DNA of 64,000 nt. It comes from Granulosicoccus sp947495035. Lineage in GTDB: Bacteria; Pseudomonadota; Gammaproteobacteria; Granulosicoccales; Granulosicoccaceae. Shown piece by piece: positions 50,070 through 58,469 of the stretch. The DNA is taken from assembly GCF_050589605.1 (NCBI RefSeq), contig NZ_JBNGOO010000001.1; one strand, given 5' to 3'. Position numbers and translations under genes: made by a program. Within the stretch, counting starts at the first letter, position 1. The number at the start of each line of letters is the position of its first letter. A model generated the notes under the pieces. That model did not search any database. It had not been told where the DNA came from and saw only the letters and a list, made by a program, of their open reading frames with translations.

Positions 50070-51008
50070 ATGATGTCTGAGTCGTCATTCCGCAGTGCTC
50101 TGCAGCCGTTGGCGCGCTACGCCACGCTGTTGCTGCTTTGCCTGCTGCAGGCATGCGCGACCCCGACCAACAAGCTGGATGAACTGGCGCAGAGTCAGGG
50201 TTTCGAACGCTCCGAGCTGCTGGCTGAAGGCTACCGTTTGCTGGTGTATGACAATGCTCGGGCCCGAAGCGATGCCAGGGCTCGACGCTCGTCAGCCGAT
50301 AGCGCGATCCTGCATGTCTATCTGGAAGGCGATGGGTCACCCTGGACGCATCGCACCATTGTCATGGCCGATCCCACGCCAAGGCGTCCGCTGATGCTGC
50401 GATTGATGAAGCTGGACCGGGAGGCCGCCGTCTATCTGGGGCGCCCCTGTTACAACGGCACGTCCAGTGACGATGGCTGCGACAGTTCTCTGTGGACCTC
50501 CGGTCGCTACTCTCGAACGGTGATCGACAGCATGGCCTCCGGTCTGCGGGTTCTGGCTCACCGTTACGGCGCCAGTGAACTGTGGTTGATGGGGCACAGT
50601 GGCGGTGGGGCGCTGGCCATGCTGCTGGCGCGCGAGAACCCGATGGTGACGCGAGTGGTCACGATTGCCGGAAATCTGAATACCCGTGCGTGGACCGCGC
50701 ACCACGGTTATACCCCTCTGTACAGTTCGATCAACCCGGCCGATCTGCCGCCGATTCGTGATGAAGTCTGGCAATGGCATTTTCTGGGAGGGCAGGATGC
50801 CGTGATTCCGCCACCGCTGGTGCGGCGATTCATCATGCAGCAACCGCAGGCCAGCGGCTTTCTGATGAAGCAGTTTTCACACGGTTGTTGCTGGCATCTG
50901 CTATGGCCACGCATGCTGAAGGCGCTGGAGCAGGACGACCCCGGATTGATTACCGGTGCTCAGTTCAAGTACCGAGATACTCTGCTAGACGCTTCGGATA
51001 GTCGGTGA
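50070..51008 (+). CDS. Lipoprotein with alpha/beta-hydrolase fold
   Basis: A 312-residue predicted lipoprotein. The N-terminal signal ends in a lipobox, LLCLLQACATP. The hydrolase nucleophile elbow is GHSGGGALAMLLA (about residue 178), preceded by VYLEGDGSPWTHRTIV (oxyanion region, 'leGDG') and followed by a possible Asp in FLGGQDAVIPPPL and His in FSHGCCWHLLW. The catalytic triad can thus be proposed as Ser, Asp, His. Substrate is unknown. Its last 44 bases overlap the convergent glycerophosphodiesterase gene. Start ATG 50070, with a second ATG immediately following. Confidence 0.8.
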   Translation: MMSESSFRSALQPLARYATLLLLCLLQACATPTNKLDELAQSQGFERSELLAEGYRLLVYDNARARSDARARRSSADSAILHVYLEGDGSPWTHRTIVMADPTPRRPLMLRLMKLDREAAVYLGRPCYNGTSSDDGCDSSLWTSGRYSRTVIDSMASGLRVLAHRYGASELWLMGHSGGGALAMLLARENPMVTRVVTIAGNLNTRAWTAHHGYTPLYSSINPADLPPIRDEVWQWHFLGGQDAVIPPPLVRRFIMQQPQASGFLMKQFSHGCCWHLLWPRMLKALEQDDPGLITGAQFKYRDTLLDASDSR

Positions 51009-51750
51009 AAATGCCATGGACTCCGGCCGTGGCATCGTGCTCGGCGCTCTGCTCACCACTGATGCCGAGTAGCCGCGCAGCCTGCTCCGGGTCATTCACG
51101 GTGTAACAGTAGATACCGAGACCGGCCTGACGCAGTTCGCGTGTCTGCTGCGGCGTCAGGCTTGCGCCATCACAATGAATGTTGCGGCAGCCGTAGGTGT
51201 CTGTCAGTGCCTGCCAGTCATCGGGGATGGCACCGACCAGCAGGCCACGAGGGGTGTCCGGCAGACGTTCCCGGGCCATCGCCAGTGAGCTCCAGCTGAA
51301 ACTGGAAAATACCAGTGGCAGATGCGCAGGCCAGCGTTCTTCCACCAGTGCGCAGATGGCGTCGACGGTTTCGCGTTCCAGACCCTTGCGCGGTTTGATT
51401 TCCAGGTTCAATCCCAAGCCGCGTGCCTGCAGCAGGTCGAAAACGGCAGTCAGCCGAGGCAGTGGTTCGCCGGAGTATCCGGGCATGCCCTTGCCGGCAT
51501 CCAGCAGGTCGAGCTCGGCAGCGCTGTGTTCGCACAGCAGGCCCTGACCACTGGTGCAACGATCGAGTTTGTCGTCGTGGTGTACGAAGGGGATTCCGTC
51601 GGCGCTGATCGACACATCGATTTCGACGCAGCTCGCACCGTGGTCGGCTGCCAGTGACAGGGCTGCCAGTGTGTTTTCAGGGGCATCACCCGAGGCACCG
51701 CGGTGGGCGATGATGCGGGCAAGCAGGGCCGGGCCGGTGGCGTCGGACAT
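50965..51750 (-). CDS. ugpQ: Glycerophosphodiester phosphodiesterase
   Basis: A 261-residue cytoplasmic GDPD. Hallmarks are IIAHRGASGDAPENTLAALS with the catalytic HRG, CVEIDVSISADGIPFVHHDD with metal-binding Glu/Asp and second His, LNLEIKPRKG with the third catalytic Glu, and the C-terminal CYTVNDPEQAARLL and GIFTDYPKRLAEYL. It hydrolyses glycerophosphodiesters to glycerol-3-phosphate and an alcohol. No signal peptide is present, as in UgpQ. It overlaps the convergent lipoprotein gene by 44 bases. The gene symbol rests on family resemblance. Confidence 0.9.
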   Translation of the reverse strand: MSDATGPALLARIIAHRGASGDAPENTLAALSLAADHGASCVEIDVSISADGIPFVHHDDKLDRCTSGQGLLCEHSAAELDLLDAGKGMPGYSGEPLPRLTAVFDLLQARGLGLNLEIKPRKGLERETVDAICALVEERWPAHLPLVFSSFSWSSLAMARERLPDTPRGLLVGAIPDDWQALTDTYGCRNIHCDGASLTPQQTRELRQAGLGIYCYTVNDPEQAARLLGISGEQSAEHDATAGVHGIFTDYPKRLAEYLGT

Positions 51751-51759
51751 GGGGGCGGA

Positions 51760-52056
51760 TCAGTTCGGTTGTTCTGGGCTGTGTAGTGTAATCGCCTCTC
51801 GTTCGACGCGCCATTCACGCTGCGACTGGCTGCGCAGATAGTCCTGTCGCAGACGCTCGTATTCCAGGTACTCACGGGCAAAGGTGCGCGTGCAGAAATC
51901 GTCCAGACGATTCAGTTTGCAATCTTCCTGACGCAGCATCTCATAGGCAATCTGAGTCAGATTGACATGGGCGCAGCCACCGGTGAGCGGCACTACGGTT
52001 GCCAGCGCCAGTGCGCCGAGCATGAACGGATTCTGTGGTCGTCTTGTTGCGATCAT
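51760..52056 (-). CDS. Small hypothetical lipoprotein
   Basis: A 98-residue protein with a signal-like N-terminus (MIATRRPQNPFMLGALALATV) and a lipobox-like LTGGCAH, followed by a helical, Arg/Glu-rich body (LRQEDCKLNRLDDFCTRTF, EYLEYERLRQDYLRSQSQRE). Two conserved-looking Cys flank the Leu-Asn-Arg-Leu-Asp stretch. The frame is open to 52149, but the ATG at 52056 sits before the signal. It lies 9 bases downstream of the ugpQ start on the same strand. Function unknown. Confidence 0.65.
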   Translation of the reverse strand: MIATRRPQNPFMLGALALATVVPLTGGCAHVNLTQIAYEMLRQEDCKLNRLDDFCTRTFAREYLEYERLRQDYLRSQSQREWRVEREAITLHSPEQPN

Positions 52057-52345
52057 GTCGTGTACGGAAAAACTTGCCGGTCTCGGGGTATAGGCAGTAC
52101 GCCGAATCAAATCAAGCTGACAGACCCGGCAGATAACGGTATTTCGCAAGCCGCCGGGTTATCAGGCTGCAGCCGACGGGTTCTTGCGACACCGACTCTG
52201 GCAGTCGAACAAAAGTGCAGCGGGTCCTGATTCGCCGTTCCTGTTGGCGGTGTGAGATCATGCCTCGGATTCAAGGCAAGACCGTCGCCATCCTCGGCAT
52301 TCCTGACGGTTGTTTACGGTTACTCGAACTGCGACTGCACAAACA

Positions 52346-53173
52346 ATGAACCTGATCAAGAATTCACCGGTGGACGTACCGCCGGAAATGCTCGCACAAT
52401 TGATGGCTGCTGCGGAACGCGCAGCGCAAGCAGCCGGCGAGGTCACTCTGCGGTATTTTCGCGCCGACATGCAGATCGACAACAAGGCAGGGGAGCGGGC
52501 CTTCGATCCGGTTACCGAGGCGGATCGTCAGGCAGAGCTGGCCATCCGCGAGTGTCTGCTCAGCGAGTTTCCCGATATCGGCTTTCATGGCGAAGAGCAT
52601 GCAGCCGTGCTCGGTGACAGTGGCTTGACCTGGGTCGTGGACCCCATCGATGGTACTCGAGCCTTCATGAGTGGCATGCCGATGTGGGGTACGCTGATCG
52701 GTCTGTTCAATGGTCAGGATGCAATACTGGGTGTCATGGATCAGCCGTTTCTGGGCGAGCGCTATCTGTCGGTCGGTGGTCGATCATGGTTGCAGAGTCG
52801 GGATCGGCGAACCGAACTGAAGACACGCCAGAACGTATTGCTGGACAGTGCCACTCTGTACTGTACGACGCCGGACATGTTCGATACCGCTGACTCGAAA
52901 GCGGCCTTCCTGCGAGTCAGGGACGAGGCTCGTCTGTCGCGTTATGGTGGGGACTGTTACGCCTATGCCTTGCTGGCTTCGGGCTTCGTGGATGTCGTGC
53001 TCGATTGCGACCTGCAGCCCTACGATATTCTGGCGCTCATTCCGCTGATCGAGGCTGCGGGCGGTGTGGTCAGCAACTGGGAAGGCGAGAGCGCCGTGGA
53101 CGGTGGCTTCGTCATCGCCGCAGGCTCGGCCGAACTGCATCGGCAGACCCTGCGGCTGTTGCAGACTATCTGA
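52346..53173 (+). CDS. hisN: Inositol-monophosphatase family phosphatase, histidinol-phosphatase (HisN)-like
   Basis: A 275-residue magnesium-dependent phosphatase. The family motifs are FDPVTEADRQAE, GFHGEEH, WVVDPIDGTRAFMSGMPMWG and YGGDCYAYALLASGFVDVVLD, where the Glu and Asp residues hold the metals. GDCYAY followed by a short tail, and 'DPIDGTRAF', are typical of HisN-type histidinol-phosphate phosphatases, although myo-inositol monophosphatase or CysQ-like activity is hard to exclude. ATG 52346 was chosen; the frame upstream to 52310 adds little. The stop overlaps the convergent lipoprotein gene by 8 bases. Confidence 0.82.
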   Translation: MNLIKNSPVDVPPEMLAQLMAAAERAAQAAGEVTLRYFRADMQIDNKAGERAFDPVTEADRQAELAIRECLLSEFPDIGFHGEEHAAVLGDSGLTWVVDPIDGTRAFMSGMPMWGTLIGLFNGQDAILGVMDQPFLGERYLSVGGRSWLQSRDRRTELKTRQNVLLDSATLYCTTPDMFDTADSKAAFLRVRDEARLSRYGGDCYAYALLASGFVDVVLDCDLQPYDILALIPLIEAAGGVVSNWEGESAVDGGFVIAAGSAELHRQTLRLLQTI

Positions 53174-54569
53174 TATCCAGCTGGAAGGCGTCGCTGACTG
53201 TTCCACCCTTGCCATCGCTGGCATTGACACGAACCAGCCAGCGACCCTGGTTGCTGCGACCAGACTCACCACTGATGACGCCCTTGGTGCTGATCTCGAC
53301 ATCGTCGGGCAGGCCTTCGGCACTGAATTCCAGGGTATCGCCGTCAGGGTCGCTGAAGAATCTGCGAATGTCGTATTTGAATTTCTTGCGTACGATGCGA
53401 TTGCTGATATCCGAAACCCGGGGCGCCGTGTTGTCCGGGTCGGCATCGGGTTCGACCACGCTCAACAGGAATGCATCACTGATGGATTCGAGCCCATCGC
53501 TGACCAGCAGTTCGATGCGGTATCTGCCGATGTCTGTCAGGTTCGGCTCGGCGCGCAGCAGGCCGGCGGGGCTGAGTGTGATGTTGCCGGAAGCGGGCAG
53601 TTGCTCTGCCGGAATGAAGAACGTCAAGGTGTCACCGTCCGGATCGCTGAAGTAGATCGACAGATCGAGCAACTGTGCCTCGGGGCTGCTTGTCTCGATG
53701 CCGGCCGTCACCGTCAGGCTGGTATCCGGTACTGCCTGCAGACGAACCGGAGCTTCGTTGTCTGCGGCGACGCGCAATACGGCCGTGCCCGTCACCTGGT
53801 GCAGGCCATCGGTCACCGAGTAGACAAATCGATCTTCAGCGAAGCCTCTGGCATCGAGCGGGATATCGCTGCGCGGCTCGTACAGGAAGCCGCCATCCGG
53901 ATCGAAGGAGAATTGTGCGGCATGGGCGGGCTGAGTGATGATGCCGCTGACCGTGAGTGCCGAGTTGCGCACATCGTCATCATCCTTGTCATTTGCCAGC
54001 AGACTGTTGCCGGCATCAGCCGCTACAACCAGTACTTCTCCCGGAATCGCCAGGTAGTTGTCATCATCTGCCGACGGGGCCTCATTGATCGAGAGTCCAC
54101 AGAACAGTTGCTGTCGTTCGAGCACCGTGCCATCCGACCGGTTCGCCAACAGGCGGTAGCTCAGTGCCACCGGTGCGCGTAGCGAGGGCAGTTGCAGCGT
54201 AAAGCTGGTGGCACTGTCTTCACTGCTGGTCTCATCGATGGCGAAGCTGCAGTTGTTGCGATCACTACAGGCGTCGTTCAGCGAATCAACGGCAAGTTGT
54301 TCATCAAAGCCGTTGAAGGCGTTGCATCGCCCCTGTACGTCAGTGCCGTCAATTTCCCAGCGCCAACCGGTCAGTTCCGCGCCTTCGCCTGCAAGTGGTG
54401 CCGTGAGTGGCACGTTCTCGGTGAGGGGCAGGGCTTCGCCATTGCGCAGGCTGGCAGTGACAGTTGCCCCCTGGACTCCGGTAGAATCTACCCAGTCGCA
54501 GCCGGCAAGGCTGAACAGCAACAGGACGAGAGGCAGTCGGCCTGTAATGGCGCTGGCGTAGTGGTTCAT
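53166..54569 (-). CDS. Lipoprotein with tandem cadherin/Ig-like domains
   Basis: A 467-residue predicted lipoprotein: signal peptide ending in FSLAGCDW. The body contains at least three beta-sandwich-like modules. The first (about residues 30-160) is unique; the second starts NEAPSADDDNYLAIPGEVLV and is of the 'VCBS/Ig-like tandem' style with FVYSVTDGLHQVTGTAVLRV; the last two are dystroglycan-type cadherin-like, each marked by SDPDGDTL (about 318 and 415). The final one closes with VRVNASDGKGGTVSDAFQLD. It probably serves in surface adhesion or protein-protein contact with calcium. No partner is visible; neighbouring genes are convergent or divergent. Confidence 0.82.
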   Translation of the reverse strand: MNHYASAITGRLPLVLLLFSLAGCDWVDSTGVQGATVTASLRNGEALPLTENVPLTAPLAGEGAELTGWRWEIDGTDVQGRCNAFNGFDEQLAVDSLNDACSDRNNCSFAIDETSSEDSATSFTLQLPSLRAPVALSYRLLANRSDGTVLERQQLFCGLSINEAPSADDDNYLAIPGEVLVVAADAGNSLLANDKDDDDVRNSALTVSGIITQPAHAAQFSFDPDGGFLYEPRSDIPLDARGFAEDRFVYSVTDGLHQVTGTAVLRVAADNEAPVRLQAVPDTSLTVTAGIETSSPEAQLLDLSIYFSDPDGDTLTFFIPAEQLPASGNITLSPAGLLRAEPNLTDIGRYRIELLVSDGLESISDAFLLSVVEPDADPDNTAPRVSDISNRIVRKKFKYDIRRFFSDPDGDTLEFSAEGLPDDVEISTKGVISGESGRSNQGRWLVRVNASDGKGGTVSDAFQLDIR

Positions 54570-54759
54570 TGCTGAGTGTCCGGAGGCTCATCGGGTGAGA
54601 TGTGCAGCTTAGTGAGCTGGCCTGAAATGTCCGTGGCCCTCCTCTCAAAGTCGTCGAGCTGCAAAATGAGACCATGGTCCGGTTTGGGGAATTGCTGGTC
54701 CGGTCTCAGTTGTGTTGCCAGTATGAAACCCGCAAACTGGGCGCTTGATTGATTGACCG

Positions 54760-56052
54760 ATGAATATCGAAACCCGAGACGAGACATTCACCCGCAGCCG
54801 TAGCACCTGGTTGGTTCTGACCATTGCTGCGTTGTTGTGGGTGGGCCTGTGCTTCTGGGCTGTCAAATCGATCGGTTTTACCGGTAATGCCGTGCCCGAA
54901 TCCGATCAACAGCGTGTCACTACGGACAGCGGCCAGGTCGACAGTGATGCACAGGCAGCCGAACAGGCCTTGCTGGCGCTGGAAGCCGAGGAAGAGCGCC
55001 GCTTGCAGGCCCAGGCGGCTGCCGCCGAGCAGCGACAGCTGGCGGCGGCCAGGGCTGAAGAGCAAGCGCGTCTGGACGCTGAGGCGGAAGCCGCAGAGCG
55101 CGCCAGGCTGGCTGCGGTGGCACAGGCGAGACAACAGGCCTTGCTGGCCGAAGAGGCGGCGCGCGCGGAACGTGAACGCCTGGCAGCGATCGCCGCCGAG
55201 GAACAAGCCGCGGAACAGGCGCGATTGGCTGCGGAGGCCGAAGCGGCGGAGCAGGCGAGGTTGGCTGCAGAGGCGGCGGAACAGGCACGACTGGCTGCGG
55301 AGGCAGAGGCGGCGGAGCAGGCACGACTGGCCGCGGAGGCCGAAGCGGCGGAACAGGCACGACTGGCCGCGGAGGCAGAGGCGGCGGAGCAGGCACGACT
55401 GGCTGCGGAGGCAGAAGCGGCGGAACAGGCACGACTGGCTGCGGAAGCAGAAGCGGCGGAACAGGCGCGACTGGCTGCGGAGGCAGAGGCGGCGGAACAG
55501 GCACGACTGGCCGCGGAGGCAGAGGCGGCGGAGCAGGCACGACTGGCCGCGGAGGCCGAAGCGGCGGAGCAGGCACGACTGGCCGCTATCGAGGCTGAAA
55601 GGGAGCAGGCGGCTCAGAGTGCCATTGATGAACGTGCCAGGCAGGCGGCTGCGGCTGAAGCCGCACGAGTGGCGGCCGTTGCCCGGCAGTTGCGACGGTA
55701 TGAGAACCTGAGAGAGCGAGAGCTGCAGGTGCTGGATGGACTGTCGAGTCGCATTCGCTTCGAACCGGGCTCTGCCACGGTTTCACGCGATATCGAACGC
55801 TTGCTGGATGACATCTTCAATCCGCTCTATCTGTACTCTGACCTGCCTGTGCTGGTCTCGGTGGCCGGCAATGAGTACGATGGTGTCACGAGCGATGGTC
55901 TGTTGAGTCGAGATCGTGGGCGGGCCATCGCATCCTATCTGATCAATCGCGGCCTGGAGAAGGACAGGTTCCGCATTCTTATCGAGTCCGGGGAAGACCT
56001 GGTATCCGGCACTCACCGTGTCAGAGTGTCTGCAGAGGAAGTTCGTCAATGA
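54760..56052 (+). CDS. TolA/OmpA-like membrane protein with 11-copy Ala/Glu coiled-coil repeat
   Basis: A 430-residue protein anchored by one N-terminal helix (TWLVLTIAALLWVGLCFWAV, about residues 16-35). A long Ala/Glu/Gln/Arg coiled coil (about 65-320) contains eleven copies of AEQARLAA, mostly every 12 residues. The C-terminal domain (about 330-430) reads IRFEPGSATVSRDIERLLDD, LVSVAGNEYDGVTSDGLLSR, DRGRAIASYLINRGLEKDRF and is OmpA-like, expected to bind peptidoglycan. The layout, with inner-membrane anchor, periplasm-spanning helix and wall-binding head, resembles TolA-style bridges. It overlaps the next gene by four bases. No tol-pal gene is nearby. Confidence 0.8.
   Translation: MNIETRDETFTRSRSTWLVLTIAALLWVGLCFWAVKSIGFTGNAVPESDQQRVTTDSGQVDSDAQAAEQALLALEAEEERRLQAQAAAAEQRQLAAARAEEQARLDAEAEAAERARLAAVAQARQQALLAEEAARAERERLAAIAAEEQAAEQARLAAEAEAAEQARLAAEAAEQARLAAEAEAAEQARLAAEAEAAEQARLAAEAEAAEQARLAAEAEAAEQARLAAEAEAAEQARLAAEAEAAEQARLAAEAEAAEQARLAAEAEAAEQARLAAIEAEREQAAQSAIDERARQAAAAEAARVAAVARQLRRYENLRERELQVLDGLSSRIRFEPGSATVSRDIERLLDDIFNPLYLYSDLPVLVSVAGNEYDGVTSDGLLSRDRGRAIASYLINRGLEKDRFRILIESGEDLVSGTHRVRVSAEEVRQ
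55205..55585 (+). repeat. 36-bp tandem coding repeats
   Basis: Eleven near-identical copies of a 36-base unit (one shortened to 30) centred on GGAACAGGCACGACTGGC, encoding EAEAAEQARLAA. Synonymous differences (GAG/GAA, GCT/GCC) vary between copies, implying repeated duplication and some drift. Confidence 0.92.
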
Positions 56053-56750
56053 GTGTCGATTCACCCCTAGCTCTCTTGTCCAGTCTGGTCGCCGTTACCC
56101 TGCTGGGCATCATCATGGGATATTGTCTGGGGCTGCTGCGTTCCAAGCGAAGGGCCCGCCAGGCCATCCAGACCGCGCGACAGGAACTGGCGAAATCGCG
56201 ATCGACCGTGGAGGTGGATCTGGGTTCGGCTCGTGCCGTCATTGTGGATCAGCGTCAGGCTCTGGCCATGGAGCGAGAGAGAACGCAAAAGGCCTTGAAG
56301 CGGGAGTCTGCACTGGAGCTGCATTCTCAACTGCAGGCACAGCGGATTCAGACGCTGGAGTCGCAGGTAAGGTCCTATGAGGATCAACAGATTCGGCTGA
56401 AGCGCGATTTCGCGAGCTACAAGTCCAACAAGTCCAGAGAACTGGAGCTGGCCAAGAACAAACCGGACGCCTGGTCCAGTGCCAACGAGTTACCCGTGTT
56501 GCAGAAGCGCATCGTCGATCCTGCGGTTCGGCGGAACAGACAGGCCTCGGTGCATGCGATCGATACTTCTCGCAACGAACAGGAGCAGCTTGCCCGGAGT
56601 ACACAGCGTTCCGGTCGTGGACTGAGTTCGCCATTGTCCAGAGAACTGGAGATACCGGCGCTGTCGGAATCGGAATTGCCTGACTCGGTGGAGGACCTGG
56701 ATTTCGAACTGCTGGATCAGGATGCCAACGGAGAGGTGACTCGTGGTTAG
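56049..56750 (+). CDS. Single-pass membrane coiled-coil protein
   Basis: A 233-residue protein starting with one membrane helix (LLSSLVAVTLLGIIMGYCLG) and a basic cytoplasmic stop (LRSKRRARQ). A coiled coil follows (about residues 40-140, with RQALAMERERTQKALKRESA and QRIQTLESQVRSYEDQQIRL), then an acidic disordered tail ending in VEDLDFELLDQDANGE. Not recognised by family. It overlaps the TolA/OmpA-like gene upstream and the MocR-type gene downstream by eight bases, so the three genes are coupled. It may form a complex with the TolA-like protein; that is inference. Confidence 0.7.
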   Translation: MSVDSPLALLSSLVAVTLLGIIMGYCLGLLRSKRRARQAIQTARQELAKSRSTVEVDLGSARAVIVDQRQALAMERERTQKALKRESALELHSQLQAQRIQTLESQVRSYEDQQIRLKRDFASYKSNKSRELELAKNKPDAWSSANELPVLQKRIVDPAVRRNRQASVHAIDTSRNEQEQLARSTQRSGRGLSSPLSRELEIPALSESELPDSVEDLDFELLDQDANGEVTRG

Positions 56751-58281
56751 AACACATGAAAAGCCCATGTGGCATCAGCTGATCAAGCTGGACTCCGGCA
56801 GCGGCCAGAGTCTGCAGGCACAGCTGCGCCAGGCGCTGGTCAAGGCGATACTCGATGGTCGCATTCCGGTGAATGTGCCCCTGCCTTCATCTCGGGAACT
56901 GTCCCGTCAGTTGAGCGTTGCACGCAACACCGTAGTGCTGGCCTACCAGCATCTGATCGATGAAAACTATCTGCAGTCGCACGAGCGGCGTGGCTACTTC
57001 GTCAATCCGGATATCCTGGATGGCCGAGTCGAAACACCGCGGCCGGATCCTTCCCCGGGCAAGCGTGTCGGCTTTCGCGACCTGTCTGCCGAACGGGGTC
57101 CCGATGTGGTTCTCGACCTGCTGGATCAACGCAGTATCAACAGGCCACTGGAGTGGCGGCGGTACGAATACCCCTTCATCTACGGTCAGGCGGATGCCTC
57201 GCTTTTTCCCGTCAACGACTGGCGAGAGGCCTGTCGACTGTCGTTGCGTGTGGATGCCATCAGTCGCTGGACCCAGGATCGGGTAGATCATGATGATGAG
57301 CTGCTGGTAGAACAGATACACACACGAGTACTGCCAAGGCGAGGCGTCTGGGCGGAAAAGGATGAGATCCTGATCACCTCGGGTGCACAGAATGCTCTGT
57401 ATCTGATTGCGCAGTTGTTGCTGGACAAGGACAGTACCGTCGGCATCGAAGATCCCTGCTACGTGGATGCACGCAATATCTTCAGCCTGTGTACTCGTCA
57501 TCGTGAGTTGTTTCCGGTGGGAGAACGGGGCGTTGAAACAGACGAGCGACTCAGCCGTTGCAAGATGATCTACGTCACGCCGAGTCACCAGTGTCCGACC
57601 ACCACAACCATGCCACTGGAGGTACGCAAGAGCCTGCTCGAGCAGGCGGCCCGCCATGACGTGACCATCGTGGAAGATGATTATGAGAGTGAACTCAACT
57701 TCGTCGGCAAGCCTACGCCGGCTCTGAAGAGCCTGGATTCCGAACACCGTGTGATCTATGTGGGCAGCCTGTCAAAGACGCTGGCCCCCGGGCTGCGTGT
57801 CGGTTTCATGGTGGGGCCGAAGAAGTTCATCCAGCAGGCAAGGGCGCTGCGTCGTCTCATGTACCGTCATCCGCCATCGAACAACCAGCGAACCGTCGCA
57901 CATTTTCTGTCGCTGGGGCATCACGATTCCGCTCTGCTGCGATTGTCGCAATCGTTCAAGGCGCGGTGGCAGATCATGGATGAAGCCTTGAAGCGTCATG
58001 ATGTCTTTTCGTCACTGAAACCGACCTTTGGCGGCTCCGCGTTCTGGGTGCAATTGCCGGAATCGGTGTCGGCCCGCGAGCTGGAAGTGCTGGCTGCGAA
58101 CAATGGCATCATCATCAATGCCGGAGACCATTACTTTGCCAGTCGCGAAGGGCCTGGCAATTTCTGCCGTCTGGGTTTTTCCTCGATTCCGGAAGATCGC
58201 ATCGAGGCGGGCATCGACAAGTTGGCCGGGCTGGTGAGGTCATTGGCCGAGGATGGCAGGCAGCGCCCCTACTCGAGTTGA
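56743..58281 (+). CDS. MocR/GabR-family GntR regulator with aminotransferase-like domain
   Basis: A 512-residue regulator. The N-terminal winged helix is QSLQAQLRQALVKAILDGRI, LPSSRELSRQLSVARNTVVL, and the C-terminal two-thirds is a fold-type I PLP domain with ITSGAQNALYLIAQLL, IEDPCYVDARNIF, IVEDDYESELNF and the Schiff-base Lys in VGSLSKTLAPGLRVGF. Members use PLP adducts to sense amino acids or amines such as GABA, taurine or ectoine derivatives. The GTG start at 56743 has a strong GGAGAGG site and overlaps the previous gene. Coupling to a coiled-coil membrane protein is unexpected for this family. Confidence 0.9.
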   Translation: MVRTHEKPMWHQLIKLDSGSGQSLQAQLRQALVKAILDGRIPVNVPLPSSRELSRQLSVARNTVVLAYQHLIDENYLQSHERRGYFVNPDILDGRVETPRPDPSPGKRVGFRDLSAERGPDVVLDLLDQRSINRPLEWRRYEYPFIYGQADASLFPVNDWREACRLSLRVDAISRWTQDRVDHDDELLVEQIHTRVLPRRGVWAEKDEILITSGAQNALYLIAQLLLDKDSTVGIEDPCYVDARNIFSLCTRHRELFPVGERGVETDERLSRCKMIYVTPSHQCPTTTTMPLEVRKSLLEQAARHDVTIVEDDYESELNFVGKPTPALKSLDSEHRVIYVGSLSKTLAPGLRVGFMVGPKKFIQQARALRRLMYRHPPSNNQRTVAHFLSLGHHDSALLRLSQSFKARWQIMDEALKRHDVFSSLKPTFGGSAFWVQLPESVSARELEVLAANNGIIINAGDHYFASREGPGNFCRLGFSSIPEDRIEAGIDKLAGLVRSLAEDGRQRPYSS

Positions 58282-58396
58282 CAGGCGGCCAGGCAGGTAG
58301 ATGGTCGGGTAGTCAGGTAGCTGGATGGTCAGGTAGTCGGGTCATCCAGCTGCCAATCGGCCACCGGTCCCTGTCCTTCTCTGCATTTTCAGGATT

Positions 58397-58431
58397 CCCG
58401 GGTCTCGGCAGTTGTCCCGGGCCGGTTTTTT
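58397..58431 (+). terminator. Candidate intrinsic terminator
   Basis: Two CCCGGG hexamers, 13 bases apart, can form a stem followed closely by GGTTTTTTG. It lies 115 bases after the MocR-type gene. The 6-bp stem with a large loop is not ideal, but the T-run supports termination. Confidence 0.5.
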
Positions 58432-58469
58432 GCTAAGTGCAGTGACTGGACCCTTCGAATCTGTCGACC

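Noticed and set aside
54920..55576. Pro/Val-rich minus-strand protein opposite the TolA-like repeats
   Set aside because: It is the antisense reading of the 36-bp repeat; no start region or family is seen.
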